From Streptomyces sp. NBC_01317 (GTDB lineage: Bacteria; Actinomycetota; Actinomycetes; Streptomycetales; Streptomycetaceae): 64,000 bases of DNA. Position numbers and translations under genes: made by a program. Below are positions 17,155 to 28,121 of this stretch, piece after piece; within the stretch, counting starts at the first letter, position 1; each line of letters starts with the position of its first letter. The DNA lies in contig NZ_CP108393.1 of NCBI RefSeq assembly GCF_035961655.1, positions 5,875,001 through 5,939,000 on the forward strand, given 5' to 3'. The notes beneath the pieces were generated by a model. It was given only the letters and a program-made list of their open reading frames with translations. It did no database searches and was not told the DNA's origin.

Positions 17155-17197
17155 TTGACGGCGCCCCGGCCGCCAAGGGAGGCCGGGGCGCCGTCAA
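17155..17197. terminator. 17-bp perfect hairpin, probable bidirectional terminator
   Basis: The arms TTGACGGCGCCCCGGCC and GGCCGGGGCGCCGTCAA enclose a 9-base loop. The hairpin lies between the DoxX stop and the DedA start (both on the minus strand). No long T-run follows, as is common for Streptomyces terminators. Confidence 0.75.
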
Positions 17198-17258
17198 AAG
17201 CCAGTGAAAGCCAGTCAAAGCCAAGGAAAGCCGAGGAAAGCCGAGAAAGCCAAGGAAA
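17195..17258. repeat. Degenerate 9-10 bp direct repeats (AAAGCCRAG-type)
   Basis: About seven copies of AAAGCC followed by AG/GAG are arrayed directly after the hairpin, in the non-coding gap before the DoxX stop codon. Confidence 0.7.
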
Positions 17259-17277
17259 GGGACAGGGCGGTACGAGA

Positions 17278-17733
17278 TCAGGCGGCCACCGGCTCCGGCT
17301 GTTCCTTCCGCTCCTCACCGGACCCGCGGCCCGCGCCGCCGGACCCGCGTGAGGTGAAGAGCTGGTCCAGGGCGAAGGCGCCCGGGCCGGTGAAGACGAT
17401 CAGCAGGAACGCCCAGCAGAATATGGCCGCGCCCTCGCCCTGGTTCTGGATGGGGAGGAGCGCCTCCGGCTGGTGCACGGTGAAGTACGCGTACGCCATC
17501 GAGCCCGAGGAGATGAAGGCGGCGGTCCTGGTCCCGAGGCCGAGCAGGATGAGCGCGCCGCCGACCAGTTCGATGACGGCGGCGTACCAACCCGGCCACG
17601 TACCGGCCGAGGTGGCGTCCTTACCGAAGAGTCCGAAGACCGAGGACGCTCCGTGGAACGCGAAGAGGAGTCCGACGACCACCCGGAACAGTCCGAGCGC
17701 GTAGGGCTGTGCGTGGTTGAGGCGAGCATTCAT
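17278..17733 (-). CDS. DoxX family membrane protein
   Basis: A 151-residue protein with four predicted membrane helices and the DoxX pattern ALGLFRVVVGLLFAFHGASS, IELVGGALILLGLGTRTAAF and EGAAIFCWAFLLIVFTGPG. DoxX-type proteins are linked to thiol/oxidative stress complexes with superoxide dismutase partners in actinobacteria, but no such partner is adjacent. The C-terminus is a charged tail rich in Gly, Arg and Glu. ATG 17733 follows a GGAG site. Confidence 0.9.
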   Translation of the reverse strand: MNARLNHAQPYALGLFRVVVGLLFAFHGASSVFGLFGKDATSAGTWPGWYAAVIELVGGALILLGLGTRTAAFISSGSMAYAYFTVHQPEALLPIQNQGEGAAIFCWAFLLIVFTGPGAFALDQLFTSRGSGGAGRGSGEERKEQPEPVAA

Positions 17734-17794
17734 GGGGGGTGTACTCCTTCGATCAATGGTCTGGACCGATGAGGCTCCCTCACGTTAGGTATCC

Positions 17795-19870
17795 CTAATC
17801 AATGCTTGCAAGTTCAACATTTGGGCGGCGATCAATTCGCGCCGCGTCCTGTTTCACGCCTCTGACCAGGATGTCCAAGGTGGCACGTGCCACTGCGTCG
17901 GTCTCCGAGAGCATCACGGAGTCGACACCCGGCCGCGCGCCCGCGGCCGTCACCCAGTGCACTCCCTCGGTCGGCACGCCGAGCGCGAACCTCCGCGGGT
18001 GGGGCTCTCCCTGACGGTCGATCAGGTGATACGGGCGACGTGTTACATCCAGGCCACCCGTCTCGTAACCACCGACGGTGTGCGGCCGGCACTGACCCGT
18101 CTTCAGCAGTCGCGAGAGCAACGGGTCGCAGCCGCGCCGCAGATCCGGTTCCGGCAGCCTGGCCTCCACGAGGGTCGTGGCCCGTACGGCCGATCCCGGC
18201 ACCTCGGGGGACTCGGCCACGAACACCCCGTCCTGCACCCGTACGTTCATCCGCGGCCCGATCACGTCGAGCACGCCCGCCTCGATCAGGGCGGTCATCT
18301 CCTCGATGCGGCGGCGGGGCGGCCCGATGGAGAGGAACGCGTTCAACGGCGTGTACCAGCGGTCGAGATGGTCGCGCCGGGAGGAACCGGACAGGCCGGC
18401 GTGGTCCACGATCAGCCGCAGTTCGTTGCGCAGGTCGCGCAGGACGTCCAGGGCCGCCTTGACCGGGCCCGCGACATTGCCGAGCGCGGCCTCGGCGGCG
18501 TCCTGGCGCAGATGGGTCAGCAACCAGGCGCGGTGATCGGCGGGATCGAGGAAGACCCGGCCGCCGTACGGGCGGGAGATCCGGTCCCAGGACCAGCGTG
18601 CGGCGGCCTCGAACCCGGCGTCGTCCAGGACGGCGGACTCCTGCGGGCTGCCGTGCGGCGTCACGAGGAAGCGGTCCAGGAAGGAGGACAGGGAGGAGGA
18701 CAGGGTGGAGGACAGGGAGGAGGACAAGGGGGCGGGGGAGGAGGGGCCGGCGGCCGCGGCCAGGACCGTGGCGTAGAAGACCGCCTCCACCTCCTTCGCG
18801 ACCAGCGGCCATATCTCCGTCAGGAAGTCCGGCCGGTCGCCGTCGTCCGCGCGCTTGCGGAACCCCGCGATCACGTCCGGCGTCAGCACCAGCGGGCGGT
18901 GCCGCTCGGAGGGGCCCTTCGCGTTGTCCCCGCGCGCCTGGTACGGGATCCCGCGCCGCGATCCCGCGTACAACTCGGGCTCGCGGCCCGACGGGTGGTA
19001 TACGAGGACCCCCTCGGTGTCACGAGCAAAGATCCCGCCACGGCCCGCCGTCAGCAGCGCCATGTGGTCGAAGAAGTTGAGGCCGAGCCCGCGCAGGAGG
19101 ACCGGTTCGCCGGGAGCGATCCCGGAAAGGTCGACATCGGCGGGATTCGAGGGCGGGACGTAGCGCAGACGGTGACGCTCCGCATACTCCGCGAGTACAG
19201 CCTGGGTCTGACCGAAAATCACCGGTAGGTGACCTTGGGCGAGCACCACGGCGGAGAGCCCGGAGAGCGTCGTTCCGTCGTCGAGGGTGAGGATCTGGCG
19301 GGGGCGGGAGCGGGGACGGCGGAGGATGGGGCGTCCTGGGCCGCCCGGGTCGTTCGCGTCCGGGTTCTCCGGAGCGGACATGTCGGTCACGTCCGCCGCG
19401 TCCGTCAGATCCGTGAGGTCGTCATCCAGACGGATCGCCCGCGCCCGGTGGACCACCACCGTCACGTTCTCCGGGGCGTGGTCGGCCGTACGCCGGAACG
19501 CCCACTCCAGATAGCGGCCGTACGACGCCCGGCTCGGGTAGTCGTCCGGGCCGAGGCGCTCGCCGGGCCGGTCCACGGCCCACTCGTACAGACTCGGGCC
19601 CGGCCGTATCGGCCCCTCGCACGCCACGGTCGGGTCGGTGAACACGGTGACCTGCGAGGCGACCGTGTTCATCAGCAGCTCGGCGGGCTGGTCGGTGCGC
19701 CAGACGCGGCCGGGACCCGGCGGCTCCGGGTCGACCACGTGCACCGTCAGCGGGACGTCCGGGGCGAGTTCGGGCACGGACGCGCAGAGTCTTTCGAGAA
19801 CCGAGGTGCCGCGGGGGCCGGCGCCGACGACGGCGAGGGAGTGGGGCAGGGGCTGCCGTACATCGGACAA
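17795..19870 (-). CDS. FAD/NAD(P)-binding protein (NAD_binding_9 type)
   Basis: About 691 residues. The N-terminal nucleotide-binding fold is clear: SLAVVGAGPRGTSVLERL. A second conserved segment, VLLRGLGLNFFDHMALLT, is typical of the large FAD-NAD(P)-binding proteins that contain the NAD_binding_9 domain. A Ser/Leu linker (LSSSLSSTLSSSLSS) encoded by 12-bp repeats interrupts the middle. The activity is unknown; relatives resemble lysine/ornithine N-hydroxylase-like flavoproteins. Start: TTG 19870 has CCGGGAG about 8 bases upstream, whereas the ATG-ATG at 19942/19939 has none and overlaps a hairpin. Confidence 0.85.
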   Translation of the reverse strand: MSDVRQPLPHSLAVVGAGPRGTSVLERLCASVPELAPDVPLTVHVVDPEPPGPGRVWRTDQPAELLMNTVASQVTVFTDPTVACEGPIRPGPSLYEWAVDRPGERLGPDDYPSRASYGRYLEWAFRRTADHAPENVTVVVHRARAIRLDDDLTDLTDAADVTDMSAPENPDANDPGGPGRPILRRPRSRPRQILTLDDGTTLSGLSAVVLAQGHLPVIFGQTQAVLAEYAERHRLRYVPPSNPADVDLSGIAPGEPVLLRGLGLNFFDHMALLTAGRGGIFARDTEGVLVYHPSGREPELYAGSRRGIPYQARGDNAKGPSERHRPLVLTPDVIAGFRKRADDGDRPDFLTEIWPLVAKEVEAVFYATVLAAAAGPSSPAPLSSSLSSTLSSSLSSFLDRFLVTPHGSPQESAVLDDAGFEAAARWSWDRISRPYGGRVFLDPADHRAWLLTHLRQDAAEAALGNVAGPVKAALDVLRDLRNELRLIVDHAGLSGSSRRDHLDRWYTPLNAFLSIGPPRRRIEEMTALIEAGVLDVIGPRMNVRVQDGVFVAESPEVPGSAVRATTLVEARLPEPDLRRGCDPLLSRLLKTGQCRPHTVGGYETGGLDVTRRPYHLIDRQGEPHPRRFALGVPTEGVHWVTAAGARPGVDSVMLSETDAVARATLDILVRGVKQDAARIDRRPNVELASID
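18681..18728 (-). repeat. Four 12-bp tandem repeats inside the FAD protein gene
   Basis: Four copies of a unit like GAGGAGGACAGG (plus strand) keep the frame and encode the Ser/Leu-rich linker. Confidence 0.8.
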
Positions 19871-19947
19871 GCTGTGGCTCCCGGGACATGGGGGGTGGAG
19901 GAAGGGAAGGCCGCCACTGGAAGCGGATCGTCCGCTCATCATGCCGC

Positions 19948-19977
19948 TGGTCCGCCGGGAGTCGAACCCTTGGGCGG
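19948..19977 (-). other. tRNA 3'-end-like minihelix with ACCA
   Basis: Read on the minus strand, CCGCC-CAA-GGG-TTCGACT-CCC-GGCGG is followed at once by ACCA. This imitates a T-arm stacked on an acceptor stem with a CCA end. No D-arm or anticodon arm is found upstream, so it is not a tRNA gene. It may be a chance hairpin, a tRNA remnant or an attachment-site relic. Confidence 0.35.
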
Positions 19978-20074
19978 GGGATCACCCTCTGTGGGAAGGA
20001 TCACGGAGGGGTTGGGGCAAGGAAATCAAGGGGGTTCGGGAAAGAGTTTGTGCGGATCACCCATTCGGCGCCCC

Positions 20075-20110
20075 GGGCGGCCGGACAGTCGCTCACTGCC
20101 CGGGCCGCCC
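20075..20110 (-). terminator. Possible terminator after PhoD-like gene
   Basis: The arms GGGCGGCC and GGCCGCCC enclose a 20-base loop, 23 bp past the stop of the minus-strand phosphatase gene. Confidence 0.45.
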
Positions 20111-20132
20111 TCTGCGTCGGGGAGTCAGACGG

Positions 20133-21845
20133 TCACGGAGTCAGGGACCGCTCCTGTACGGTCACCAACTCCGCGCCCCCCTCCTTCGCGAGCGCGTGAT
20201 CCAGCCTCAGATCGGCGGACCGGCCACGCAGCGTCAGCGTCATCAGCTGATTGCCGAACCAGGGCCCGCCCGTCCTGCGCCACGCGACCGACGAACGGCC
20301 CACCCGGCCGTGCCGCTTGAGCGCGCGGCCCAGCCCCCGCCCGAGCCCGCTCCAGCCGAACCGGAAACCGATCTTCATCGACGCGGGGATGGAGTTGTGC
20401 ACCGGCGAACAGGTCAACTGGAGGACACGCGCGTCCGGTCCGCCCGAGGCGTCCGTCCAACGCGGTTCCGCGATGTACGCGTGGTGCACGTCGCCCGACA
20501 GCACACATACCGTCGCCGGCGCTCCCGGTCCGCGGCCGGCCTCCGCGATCAACGCGGTCAGTTTCTCGAACGACTTGGGGAAGGCCGCCCAGTGCTCCAG
20601 GTCGGCCGCCCGGCGCAGCCATTCGCCGAACCGCGCCCAGCGCGGCCCGCGTTCACCGCCGCAGAGGGCGGAGTCCCAGGACTCGACGTCGTGGATGAAG
20701 GGCGGGAGCAGCCAGGGCAGGGACGTACCGACGAGGAGATGGTCGTACGATCCCCGCTCGTCGGGCGGTCCCTGCCCGTCGAGGACCTGTTCGCGGACCC
20801 ACCGCTCCTCGCCCTCGTCGAGCATCGCGCGCTCGCTCTCCTCCAGGACACGCGCGGCCCGGGAGTCGACCATGACCAGCCGTGTACGGCCGAAGTCGCG
20901 CCGGTAGCTCCAGCGCACCCCCGCCGGATCGCGGTCTGCCTCGGAGGCGAACTCCCGGAGCCGGTCCGTACCGTCGGACGCGGCGCGGACCTCCGCGTAC
21001 ACCTCGTCCGTCTCCAGTTCGGCGGGGGAGAGGTTGCCGAGGTGCTGGTAGACCCAGTACGACATCAGCCCGCTGAGGACGCGCTCCTGCCACCAGGGCT
21101 TCTCGCGCATGTCGGCGACCCAGGCGTCGCTGGTGTTCCAGTCGTCGATCAGGTCGTGGTCGTCGAAGATCATACAGCTGGGGACGGTGGAGAGGAGCCA
21201 GCGGACGTCGGGGTCGCCCCAGGACTCGTCGTACAGATGGCTGTACTCCTGGTAGTCGGCGACCTGTTCGCCGGGCGGCTCGCTCAGGTCACGGCGTTTG
21301 GCCAGCCAGCTCTGGGTCGCCTTCGAGGTCTCGTCCGCGTAGACCTGGTCCCCTATGAGGAGGAGGACGTCGGGGCGTTCCCGCCCACGGCTGTCCGGGC
21401 CCGTCGCGAGGGTCTCGCCGGTCGCGGTGGTCTCGGCGGCGATGCGCAGCGCGAGGGTGTCGAGGGCGTCGGGGCCGACCGGGTCGGGCTCGCCGTGCGG
21501 CGGGGACGCCCAGCGGCAGGAGCCGAAGGAGACCCGCAGGTCGGTGGCGTCCGCGGCGGGGCTGCGGATCACACTCGGCGGGAAGCGGGACTCCTCGGGC
21601 GGCCAGACGCGGTGGTCGTCGAGCACCACCTCGTAGGGGGTGGCGGTGCCGGGGGTCAGCCCGGTCACCGGGATCAGGGCGTAGTGGTGGCCGGCGACGG
21701 TGAACGTACGGGAGGTGCCGTACGCCCCGTCCTCGCACCGCACTTCGGCGGTGCACGGCCGGTCGGTCTCGACCCAGACGGTCGCGGTGCCGCGGCCGTC
21801 CCAGTCGACGTACCGCAGCAGTGGTCCCAGGCGCAGCCCGGTCAT
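20133..21845 (-). CDS. PhoD-like metallophosphatase
   Basis: A 570-residue phosphatase of the alkaline phosphatase D type. After an N-terminal beta domain (residues ~1-95), the metallophosphatase motifs appear in order: VSFGSCRW, LLLIGDQVYAD, MIFDDHDLIDDWN and VLSGDVHHAY. These supply the Fe/Ca-binding Asp, Asn and His residues. There is no signal peptide or Tat motif, unlike secreted PhoD, so the enzyme may be cytoplasmic. ATG 21845 is preceded by GGAGGAGG, which is part of a large palindrome that could hide it. The upstream gene on the same strand is a secreted HNH nuclease. Confidence 0.93.
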   Translation of the reverse strand: MTGLRLGPLLRYVDWDGRGTATVWVETDRPCTAEVRCEDGAYGTSRTFTVAGHHYALIPVTGLTPGTATPYEVVLDDHRVWPPEESRFPPSVIRSPAADATDLRVSFGSCRWASPPHGEPDPVGPDALDTLALRIAAETTATGETLATGPDSRGRERPDVLLLIGDQVYADETSKATQSWLAKRRDLSEPPGEQVADYQEYSHLYDESWGDPDVRWLLSTVPSCMIFDDHDLIDDWNTSDAWVADMREKPWWQERVLSGLMSYWVYQHLGNLSPAELETDEVYAEVRAASDGTDRLREFASEADRDPAGVRWSYRRDFGRTRLVMVDSRAARVLEESERAMLDEGEERWVREQVLDGQGPPDERGSYDHLLVGTSLPWLLPPFIHDVESWDSALCGGERGPRWARFGEWLRRAADLEHWAAFPKSFEKLTALIAEAGRGPGAPATVCVLSGDVHHAYIAEPRWTDASGGPDARVLQLTCSPVHNSIPASMKIGFRFGWSGLGRGLGRALKRHGRVGRSSVAWRRTGGPWFGNQLMTLTLRGRSADLRLDHALAKEGGAELVTVQERSLTP

Positions 21846-21854
21846 GTATGCCCT

Positions 21855-21889
21855 CCTCCGTCGTTCCGTACGGTACGGAACGACGGAGG
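21855..21889 (-). promoter_or_regulatory. 35-bp perfect palindrome overlapping the PhoD-like Shine-Dalgarno
   Basis: Two 17-base arms (CCTCCGTCGTTCCGTAC and its complement) are separated by one base. In the minus-strand mRNA the 3' arm ends in GGAGG, part of the ribosome-binding site of the gene starting at 21845. It could act as a terminator for the upstream nuclease transcript, as an operator, or as a translation lock. Confidence 0.7.
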
Positions 21890-21987
21890 GACGTGGCGAG
21901 TGGGGCGGGTGATCAGGACGCGGATCGGGGCGCGGATCGGGAAACGTTCTCCGGTCCGTGGCCTGTTCGTGGCCCGTTCGCCGTCGG

Positions 21988-22641
21988 TCAGCAGCCGTTC
22001 AGGATCGACTGGAGCGCGCTCTTCTCCGCCGAGTCGACCGACAGCTTCCAGTAGTACTTCACCTGCACCCAGGCGCGGACGTACGTGCAGCGGTACGAGG
22101 TGACGGACGGCAGCCAGGTGGCCGGGTCCTGGTCGCCCTTGGCCTGGTTGACGTTGTCCGTGACCGCGATGAGCTGCGGCCGCGTCAGGTCGTTGGCGAA
22201 GGACTGCCGCTGGGAGGTGGTCCAGCTGCTCGCGCCGGAACGCCAGGCCTCGGCGAGCGGCACCATGTGGTCGATGTCCACGTCGGCGGCGGCCGACCAG
22301 GTGGCGCCGTCGTACACCGAGAACCACCGGCCGCTGGTGGCGGCGCAGCTGGAGTCCTGGACGACGTTCGTACCGTCGCGCTTGAGCACGACCTCGCGGG
22401 TGTTGCAGGCGCCGGACTGGGTGATCCAGTGCGGGAACAGGTCGCGGCTGTAACCGCTGGAGGAACCTTCCGCCTTCACCGTCAACTGCGTGAGGTACGT
22501 ACGGGCGGTGGCGGCGCTGACCGGCGTGGGGAGCGCGGCCTGGGCGGTGGGTGCGGTGAGCAGGGTGGCGGCCGCGGCGAGGGCGGCGGAGACGGCGAGG
22601 ACGGCGGTGCGGCGAATTCCACGCGCGTAGACACCAGACAT
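21988..22641 (-). CDS. Secreted HNH/DUF1524-type nuclease
   Basis: A 217-residue exported protein. A signal peptide (RRTAVLAVSAALAAAATLL) ends near AQA-AL. The mature protein carries a DUF1524/HNH core: VDIDHMVPLAEAW supplies the metal-binding Asp-His, and TDNVNQAKGDQDP the Asn/Lys/Asp set of the betabeta-alpha-metal fold. Four or more Cys residues suggest disulfides in the secreted form. Relatives are extracellular DNases of streptomycetes, probably used in nutrient scavenging or colony development. A hairpin lies between it and the downstream phosphatase gene. Confidence 0.92.
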   Translation of the reverse strand: MSGVYARGIRRTAVLAVSAALAAAATLLTAPTAQAALPTPVSAATARTYLTQLTVKAEGSSSGYSRDLFPHWITQSGACNTREVVLKRDGTNVVQDSSCAATSGRWFSVYDGATWSAAADVDIDHMVPLAEAWRSGASSWTTSQRQSFANDLTRPQLIAVTDNVNQAKGDQDPATWLPSVTSYRCTYVRAWVQVKYYWKLSVDSAEKSALQSILNGC

Positions 22642-22937
22642 GCGAACTCCCTTGTGGTGGGGGTGTGGAGAGAGCTGTACGACGACCGCCCGCCATCGTT
22701 GCGGTGGCGGGTTTCGTGGGGGTGGGCGTCAGGTAACAGCGTGACGACATGTGCACGTCATATCAAGAGGTGGACGCGCGTTGATTCGGGGTGGTGTGGG
22801 GGTTGTTGCGTGTGGTGGGGGGCGTGAGGGGGCGCGGGGCGCCACGGGGAGGGGGCCCGCGCGGGGGCGGTGCGTGCCGGTCACCGTCGGGCGGCGGGCC
22901 GTGAGTTCGCCGGTGAGGCCCCGTGCCCTCCGTACCG

Positions 22938-23615
22938 TCAGGCCGTGATGTGGAGGCGGATCCCGCCGTCCCGGAGTGCTTCCACGCGGACGTGGGTGAG
23001 GTCTTCCGCGTGGACCGTGGGGGAGTGGGGCAGGGCGCGGGGGCCGATGCCGACCACGCGCGTGCCCGCCGCGAGGGCCGCCGTGATGCCCGCTTCCGAG
23101 TCCTCGAACGCCATGCAGTCCGCCGGGGCCAGGCCGAGGGCCGCCGCGCCCTTGAGGAAGCCCTCCGGGTGGGGCTTGCTGGAGGTGACCGACTCCGCCG
23201 TGACGCGGAGGGCGGGGAGGGGGAGGGCGGCGGCCTTCATACGGGTCGTGGCCAGGGTCTCGTCCGCCGAGGTGACCAGCGCGTGGGGCAGGCCGGCGAG
23301 GGACGCCATGAAGGCGGGGGCGCCGGGGACGGGGACCACGCCGTCCGTGTCGGCGGTCTCCTGGGCGAGCATCACGCGGTTGTCGGCGAGGTTCTGTTCC
23401 ACCGGGCGGTCCGGGAGCAGGACGGCCATGGAGGCGTGCCCCTGGCGTCCGTGGACGACCTTGAGGGCCTCGTCCGGGTCCAGGCCGTGCCCGACCGCCC
23501 AGCGCCGCCACCAGCGCTCCACCACGGCGTCGGAGTTGACGAGGGTGCCGTCCATGTCCAGGAGGAGGCCACGGGTCGTCAGGACGGTCGCGGCGGGCGG
23601 GGTGGTGGCCGGCAT
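22938..23615 (-). CDS. HAD family sugar-phosphatase-like hydrolase
   Basis: A 225-residue HAD-IA hydrolase. Motif I is LLLDMDGTLVNSDAVVERWW, motif II is ALVTSADE, motif III is the Lys in SSKPHPEGFLKGA, and motif IV is FEDSEAGITAA. The helical cap inserted after motif I fits the phosphatases of the beta-phosphoglucomutase/GPP1-like group. The substrate is probably a small sugar phosphate. It is followed on the same strand by a gap without recognisable genes before the HNH nuclease gene; about 300 bp there show no clear feature. Confidence 0.92.
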   Translation of the reverse strand: MPATTPPAATVLTTRGLLLDMDGTLVNSDAVVERWWRRWAVGHGLDPDEALKVVHGRQGHASMAVLLPDRPVEQNLADNRVMLAQETADTDGVVPVPGAPAFMASLAGLPHALVTSADETLATTRMKAAALPLPALRVTAESVTSSKPHPEGFLKGAAALGLAPADCMAFEDSEAGITAALAAGTRVVGIGPRALPHSPTVHAEDLTHVRVEALRDGGIRLHITA

Positions 23616-23644
23616 CGGGGCGCTCCAGGGACGGGAGAAGAGGC

Positions 23645-23688
23645 AAGCGGCTCCGACCGCCGGTCAGGGAGTACGGGCGGAGCCGCTT
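23645..23688 (-). terminator. Terminator hairpin after peptidoglycan-binding gene
   Basis: An 11-bp perfect stem AAGCGGCTCCG/CGGAGCCGCTT with a 22-base loop lies between the stop at 23713 and the HAD gene start at 23615. Confidence 0.7.
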
Positions 23689-23712
23689 TGTTCAGTCATC
23701 ATACAAACTGGG

Positions 23713-25194
23713 TCAGTGGCGCCGTCCGGGGCCCTGGTGATCGCGTCCGGGCCCGTTTCCCTGGCCTTGCCCCCCTGCCTCGCCTTCCAGGGACCGGCGC
23801 GTGTCCGGGCCGTAGACGCCGCGCGGGTCGCCGCCGATCTTCCGGTAGATCTGGTACGCCGCGACCGCCACCTGCACGCGCTGGTCGAACTGGCCGTCCG
23901 GGGCGCCCTGGTAGAGCCGTATCCCGGCCAGCCGCTGCTGGAGCTCGACGACCTCCGGGCCGGAGTCGCCGAGACGCAGCGCACCGCCCGTGAGGGCGGC
24001 GGGAGGCGTGGAGGTCCGGGGCGACGCGTCGGCCGGGCGGGCGGTGGGGGAGGCGGTGGCCGAAGGCCGCTCCGACGGTACGGCCTTCGGCGGCGCGGAG
24101 AGCTTCGCCGACTCCGAGGCGGACGCTGTGGGCACGGAGCCTGCGCTGATCGTCGCGTCCGGGGACGCGGAGGGTGCCGGGGTCTCGCTCGGCTGTTCCG
24201 ACAACGCGACGTCGGGGGCGGACGCGGTGGGCCGGGAGCCCGCGAGGCTCTCGTCCACGTGCGCCGGGTCGGCGTCGTCGGCGGAGAACAACCCCCCGGC
24301 GAACGCCGCCGTCCCGACCACGGCGACGGCGGCCGCACCCAGCACCACGGCCTTGAGGGGCCGCCGGCGACGTGGCGCGAGGATGTCGCGCGGCGGTGCG
24401 GGACGCGGCGGGGCGCCGTACGGTACGGGCGCCGCCAGGGGAGGCAGCGGACCGGCCGTGACAAACGGCGCGCGTGTCTCGTCGCTCCCGGTAGGCAGGG
24501 ACACGTACGGCCGAACGCGCCGCTCGTCGAAGACCTCGGCGGCGGCGATCTCCTGGCTCCGCCCGGCCCGATGGGCCCGGGCGACCCGCCCGGCACAGAA
24601 ACACCCGGGCCCGCCACCGACGGCGGTGGCGGTCCCACACTCAGGACAGACCCGAGCCGCGACGTCACCACCGGCGTGCGCCCGGTGGGCCCCACTCTCC
24701 CGTGCCACCGCACCCGCCCCGACCCAGGGCCCGCCATCAACTCCCCTGCCGGGTCCGGCGCCCGCTTCCGCGCCCGGCCCCGCCTCGGGTTCGGAATCGG
24801 GTGCGGCTCCGGGTCCGGCGCCCGCTTCCGCGCCTGCGCCCGTCCCCGGGCCCGGCCCGGCGCCCAGCCCCGATTCCGCTCCGGCGGCCGCCGGCCCGGC
24901 GCCCGGCGTCGCGCCCGGCGCCGCGTTCGTCTCCGCGGCCGGCTCCGCACCGGCGCCGGCGGTGGACCCCACGGTCGGCCCCTGGGCCGTACCGACACCC
25001 GGCTCGCCGGTCGCTCCGGCACCTGACCCGGCCTCCGCTGCCGCACCTGGCCGCGTGCCGGGCCCGGCGGCCGAGTCCGTCCCCGGCCCGGCGGTCGGCT
25101 CGACCCCGGGCCCGGCGGCCGACGCCGCGCCCGGTCCCGGTCCGAGTCCGGCAACGCCGGGCCCCGGCCCGTAACCGTTCCGTTTGTTGTTCAA
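23713..25194 (-). CDS. Membrane peptidoglycan-binding protein with Gly/Pro/Ala-rich N-terminus
   Basis: A 493-residue protein. The first ~160 residues are a collagen-like low-complexity tract rich in Gly-Pro-Ala. A small zinc-ribbon-like motif follows (VCPECGTATAVGGG ... CFCAG, about residue 185). One membrane helix (AVVLGAAAVAVVGTAAFAGG) lies near residue 290, then a Ser/Pro/Thr linker, and a C-terminal peptidoglycan-binding fold (LRLGDSGPEVVELQQRLAG ... GVYGPDTRRSL). So the N-terminal part should be cytoplasmic and the C-terminal part should touch the wall. The start is TTG 25194, with an AGGGGAGGGG site 7 bases upstream. Confidence 0.85.
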   Translation of the reverse strand: MNNKRNGYGPGPGVAGLGPGPGAASAAGPGVEPTAGPGTDSAAGPGTRPGAAAEAGSGAGATGEPGVGTAQGPTVGSTAGAGAEPAAETNAAPGATPGAGPAAAGAESGLGAGPGPGTGAGAEAGAGPGAAPDSEPEAGPGAEAGAGPGRGVDGGPWVGAGAVARESGAHRAHAGGDVAARVCPECGTATAVGGGPGCFCAGRVARAHRAGRSQEIAAAEVFDERRVRPYVSLPTGSDETRAPFVTAGPLPPLAAPVPYGAPPRPAPPRDILAPRRRRPLKAVVLGAAAVAVVGTAAFAGGLFSADDADPAHVDESLAGSRPTASAPDVALSEQPSETPAPSASPDATISAGSVPTASASESAKLSAPPKAVPSERPSATASPTARPADASPRTSTPPAALTGGALRLGDSGPEVVELQQRLAGIRLYQGAPDGQFDQRVQVAVAAYQIYRKIGGDPRGVYGPDTRRSLEGEAGGQGQGNGPGRDHQGPGRRH

Positions 25195-25214
25195 AGTGGA
25201 TCCCCTCCCCTTGA

Positions 25215-27446
<2,232 letters not shown>

Positions 27447-27476
27447 ACGGAGCGGCCGGTGGGGGGTGTTGCCGGG

Positions 27477-28001
27477 TCAGTCCGTCAACTGCTTGCCGTA
27501 CCAGATCTCGCTGTACGGGCCCGGCTCCCCGTACGCCGGGATCTCCCCGTACCCGTGCTTCCCGTACAGCCCCCGCGCCTCCACCAGGTCGAGCCGGGTG
27601 TCGAGCACGATCCGCCGCGCCCCGAGCCGCCGCGCGGCGGCCTCCAGGGCCGCGAGCAGCGCGCCGCCACCGCCGGTGCCGCGTGCGGCGGGGGTGACGT
27701 ACACGCGCGTCAGTTCGGCCGTCAGGAGGCCGGTCGTCGGGAGGTCGGCCGGCCCTTCGAACTCCCGCGCGAGCAGCCGCAGCCCGCCGCACGCCGCCGC
27801 CTCGCCGCCGTATCTCCCCACCACGAACTCCCCGGTCGGCGGTACGAGCCCGTCCGGCGGGTCGTCCGCGAGCCCCGCGTCGGTCTCCGCCTCCGTCGCC
27901 GGCCGGTGCCAGTAACGGCTCGCCACCTCGGCGTAGTAGGCGCGGCGCAGGCGCGTCGCCTCCGGGGTGGCGAACGACTCGGGACGTACGGACCAGTTCA
28001 T
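27477..28001 (-). CDS. GNAT family N-acetyltransferase
   Basis: A 174-residue acetyltransferase. The acetyl-CoA pocket is visible in LTRVYVTPAARGTGGGGALLAALEAAA, matching the R/Q-x-x-G-x-G/A motif, followed by the C-terminal RIVLDTRLDLVEARGLYGKHGY segment. The substrate is unknown. It is convergent with the MFS exporter gene, only 30 bp apart. Confidence 0.92.
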   Translation of the reverse strand: MNWSVRPESFATPEATRLRRAYYAEVASRYWHRPATEAETDAGLADDPPDGLVPPTGEFVVGRYGGEAAACGGLRLLAREFEGPADLPTTGLLTAELTRVYVTPAARGTGGGGALLAALEAAARRLGARRIVLDTRLDLVEARGLYGKHGYGEIPAYGEPGPYSEIWYGKQLTD

Positions 28002-28121
28002 GGTCCTTTCCCTATCGGCGGCCCGGACTGTTTGGCCAACGGATTACGGGCAACCCGAATGCCAGAAGCACTTACTTACGAGCTTACGAGCCGGGACGAG
28101 TAGAGAAACAGGAAGGCAACC

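Noticed and set aside
19948..19985. A full tRNA gene.
   Set aside because: Only a T-arm/acceptor-like hairpin is present; no D-arm or anticodon arm can be folded.
22680..22715. A terminator or operator hairpin (CCCGCCA/TGGCGGG).
   Set aside because: It lies between a start and a distant stop on the same strand with a short stem; in this GC content it may be chance.
24700..25180. A second protein encoded on the plus strand over the Gly/Pro-rich region.
   Set aside because: The open frames there are products of the repetitive GC-rich sequence; the minus-strand gene has a strong ribosome-binding site and recognisable domains.
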